From CAWCDJ01 sp963836015 (GTDB lineage Bacteria; Acidobacteriota; Terriglobia; Bryobacterales; Bryobacteraceae), in NCBI GenBank assembly GCA_963836015.1, contig CAWIIF010000015.1:1302001-1366000 (forward strand): a stretch of 64,000 nucleotides of DNA, written 5' to 3'. A program made the translations under genes and the position numbers. Position 1 is the stretch's first letter; each line of letters begins with the position of its first letter. The notes below the pieces were generated by a model. That model saw nothing but the letters and a program-made list of their open reading frames with translations, made no database searches and was not told the DNA's origin. Positions 62,680 to 64,000 of the stretch are shown piece after piece.

Positions 62680-63521
62680 CGCTGAAACTTTCTGCGACTC
62701 TGATGCTGACGGCGGCGGCACTCTCTGCACAGATTCGGCCCGTCGCGGCTTCGGCCCTGAGCGATGGTAAGCTAATCATCCTCGCTGAGGGCAACGTCCT
62801 CGTCGTAGCCGACGGACGATCGGGAGAATTACAGAAGGTCCGGCTGCCAACGTTTCCCGACGGCATAGACATGACCGCCGGTGGCAGACTGGATGAAAAC
62901 TTAATCTTCGTCGTAACACGGGGTCCAATAATTCAAATGTCGCAAGTCATTCGGTATTCAGCGCAGGGTCAGGAGCTGGGGCGTTGGAGTCTTCCGGACG
63001 GGTATCCCTCGGGGCTTGCCCTGGACTACACAAATAAAATTCTGTACATTTCATCGCTGCAGGGCGAATCGATTTACAGTGTGAATCTGAAGGGAAACGG
63101 GCCAATGGCACGCTATGTCGCTGAGGTGTCCGGAGCGTCTCGGTTGGCCTCTTTGGCATTGGATCCCTCCACCGGCCGGCTCTTCGTGGCTGACGTATTC
63201 TCTGGAAAGATCTACATCATCACACTCTCAACGCGCAAGAGTTCAGTCCTAGTCGAAGGCTTGGGCAACCCTTCGGCATTGGCCGTTGGCCACGGTGGGC
63301 AGATATTGTACATCGCCGACGCCTTGAATCGATGCGTCTGGACTGTGGGCATGAATGCGAATCGTCCAAGAGCATCTGCATTCTTGTCATCATCGTTCAA
63401 ACTGCAGGAACCCCTCGCGCTAGCCGTGGGTATCGACGGCACCATATGGGTAGGAGATCGATCATCCCGAGCGATCTTCGGGGTCGATTCCAACGGACGT
63501 AAGGTGAGAGTTATTCGCTGA
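62676..63521 (+). CDS. Exported beta-propeller (NHL/SMP-30-like) protein
   Basis: A 281-residue protein with signal peptide (MTLKLSATLMLTAAALSAQ) and about six blades of the pattern PSGLALDYTNKILYISSLQ, LASLALDPSTGRLFVADVFSG and PSALAVGHGGQILYIADALNR, close to NHL/SMP-30 repeats. It lacks the Solibacter C-terminal domain of the larger NHL protein at 13289. ATG 62676 overlaps the previous stop by four bases, so it forms an operon with the membrane protein; both would face the periplasm and could interact. Lower GC than the core genes. Confidence 0.8.
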   Translation: MTLKLSATLMLTAAALSAQIRPVAASALSDGKLIILAEGNVLVVADGRSGELQKVRLPTFPDGIDMTAGGRLDENLIFVVTRGPIIQMSQVIRYSAQGQELGRWSLPDGYPSGLALDYTNKILYISSLQGESIYSVNLKGNGPMARYVAEVSGASRLASLALDPSTGRLFVADVFSGKIYIITLSTRKSSVLVEGLGNPSALAVGHGGQILYIADALNRCVWTVGMNANRPRASAFLSSSFKLQEPLALAVGIDGTIWVGDRSSRAIFGVDSNGRKVRVIR

Positions 63522-64000
63522 ACTACGCAACCCACTCGGACCGCTGGTCGCGGTAGGAAGGAGCCAAACCGATGGCATACACCCTGTCTCGGTGAGGCGC
63601 GCTCCAGCAAGTCATCGCTTTCGGGAACAGCCAGCGCCAGGCGGCCTGCGCGCGTCTGGTGCAGCGCCAGAGTGACTTCAAAAAGTATGTGTGGCCGGGG
63701 CTCGCCGCGCCAGCCGTCTGTGGGCAAGCCTAAACGCCAACCCGGCACAGAGAAAGGCAAAAATCAAGGCGTTCGTCTGACGGCGCGATACTTTGGAGGA
63801 CCAGCGGATCCCAGTCATTAACGTCTAATGTTGCCGCATATTCGGTTCTTGAAGTCCGTAGTCTCCCGCTTTGCGGCTATCGGATCTCGTTGGAGCCTGG
63901 CCGATGGCGGCTCTGGTTCTGCGGCGACTTTGTATCACGATTGTCTTCCAGATTCAGCCGTGGCTGAGGATACTGGTTCTTTCGTAATCATCAGTGCTTC
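63522..64000. other. Unassigned end of window
   Basis: No firm gene. A frame from ATG 63828 (MLPHIRFLKSVVSRFAAIGS) stays open to the window end and could be a truncated gene start, but lacks a ribosome binding site. Short broken frames precede it (63571-63830). The region may be further island debris. Confidence 0.35.

Noticed and set aside
60007..64000. A second attachment site matching the tRNA-Lys 3' end
   Set aside because: No copy of the T-arm/acceptor sequence was found by eye before the window end.

Overview
The window is GC-rich chromosomal DNA from an Acidobacteriota bacterium, most likely of the Solibacter/Bryobacterales group. The evidence is the combination of 'Solibacter-type' C-terminal domains on exported proteins (1-891 and 13289-16072), two acidobacterial ADOP/MacB-like orphan permeases (one behind a PadR regulator), several FG-GAP/ASPIC-UnbV (CRTAC1-like) proteins, and an Oar-like TonB-dependent receptor. 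This assignment is inference from gene content; no rRNA gene is present.

Layout. 1-5.6 kb: end of an exported serine hydrolase, then an XRE regulator-NfeD-flotillin-PspA envelope-stress operon, a small PH-like membrane protein and a frameshifted formate/nitrite-type channel. 5.6-17 kb: PadR-ADOP pair, M28 peptidase, HemW-like radical SAM enzyme, threonine aldolase, a 12-repeat NHL protein and an aldo/keto reductase. 17-21.7 kb: PQQ-propeller remnant, alpha-L-fucosidase, small membrane protein plus receiver protein, membrane protein, B12-binding radical SAM enzyme. 21.7-25.3 kb: accessory stretch of small orphan genes, including a degenerate GIY-YIG-like protein, an RRM protein under a palindromic operator and a DUF4123 (type VI adaptor-like) gene with a partner. 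25.3-38.4 kb: a long minus-strand block of FG-GAP/ASPIC proteins, TPR proteins and a TonB-dependent receptor that looks like one surface-uptake or surface-display locus. 38.5-47.2 kb: alkaline-phosphatase-like protein with a partner, a GH2 gene that has lost its catalytic barrel, a GH42 beta-galactosidase and a second ADOP. 47.2-60 kb: mostly housekeeping genes (class V aminotransferase, tRNA-Arg, FAH-family hydrolase, M1 peptidase, PilZ protein, aroC-def-fmt-argJ, DUF4142, K+ channel, tRNA-Lys). 60-64 kb: a lower-GC island at the tRNA-Lys gene with an integrase remnant.

The most interesting signal is a pair of tandem minus-strand small-RNA candidates at 51.79-52.13 kb. Both copies (period 205 bp) keep a promoter (TGGACA, 17-base spacer, then TACTGT or TAATCT), an identical 17-base leader, a hairpin with the loop AGTCCCCTCC and a GC-rich terminator hairpin. 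The C-rich loop is anti-Shine-Dalgarno-like. It could pair with the G8 tract that serves as ribosome binding site of the TonB-dependent receptor at 37.04 kb; that pairing is a hypothesis.

Several genes are interrupted by single-base indels (FNT channel, fmt, the DUF4123 partner, a signal-peptide/TM protein at 61.5 kb, integrase). Since fmt is normally conserved, some of these may be residual assembly errors. The GH2 deletion and the PQQ remnant are better candidates for true gene decay.
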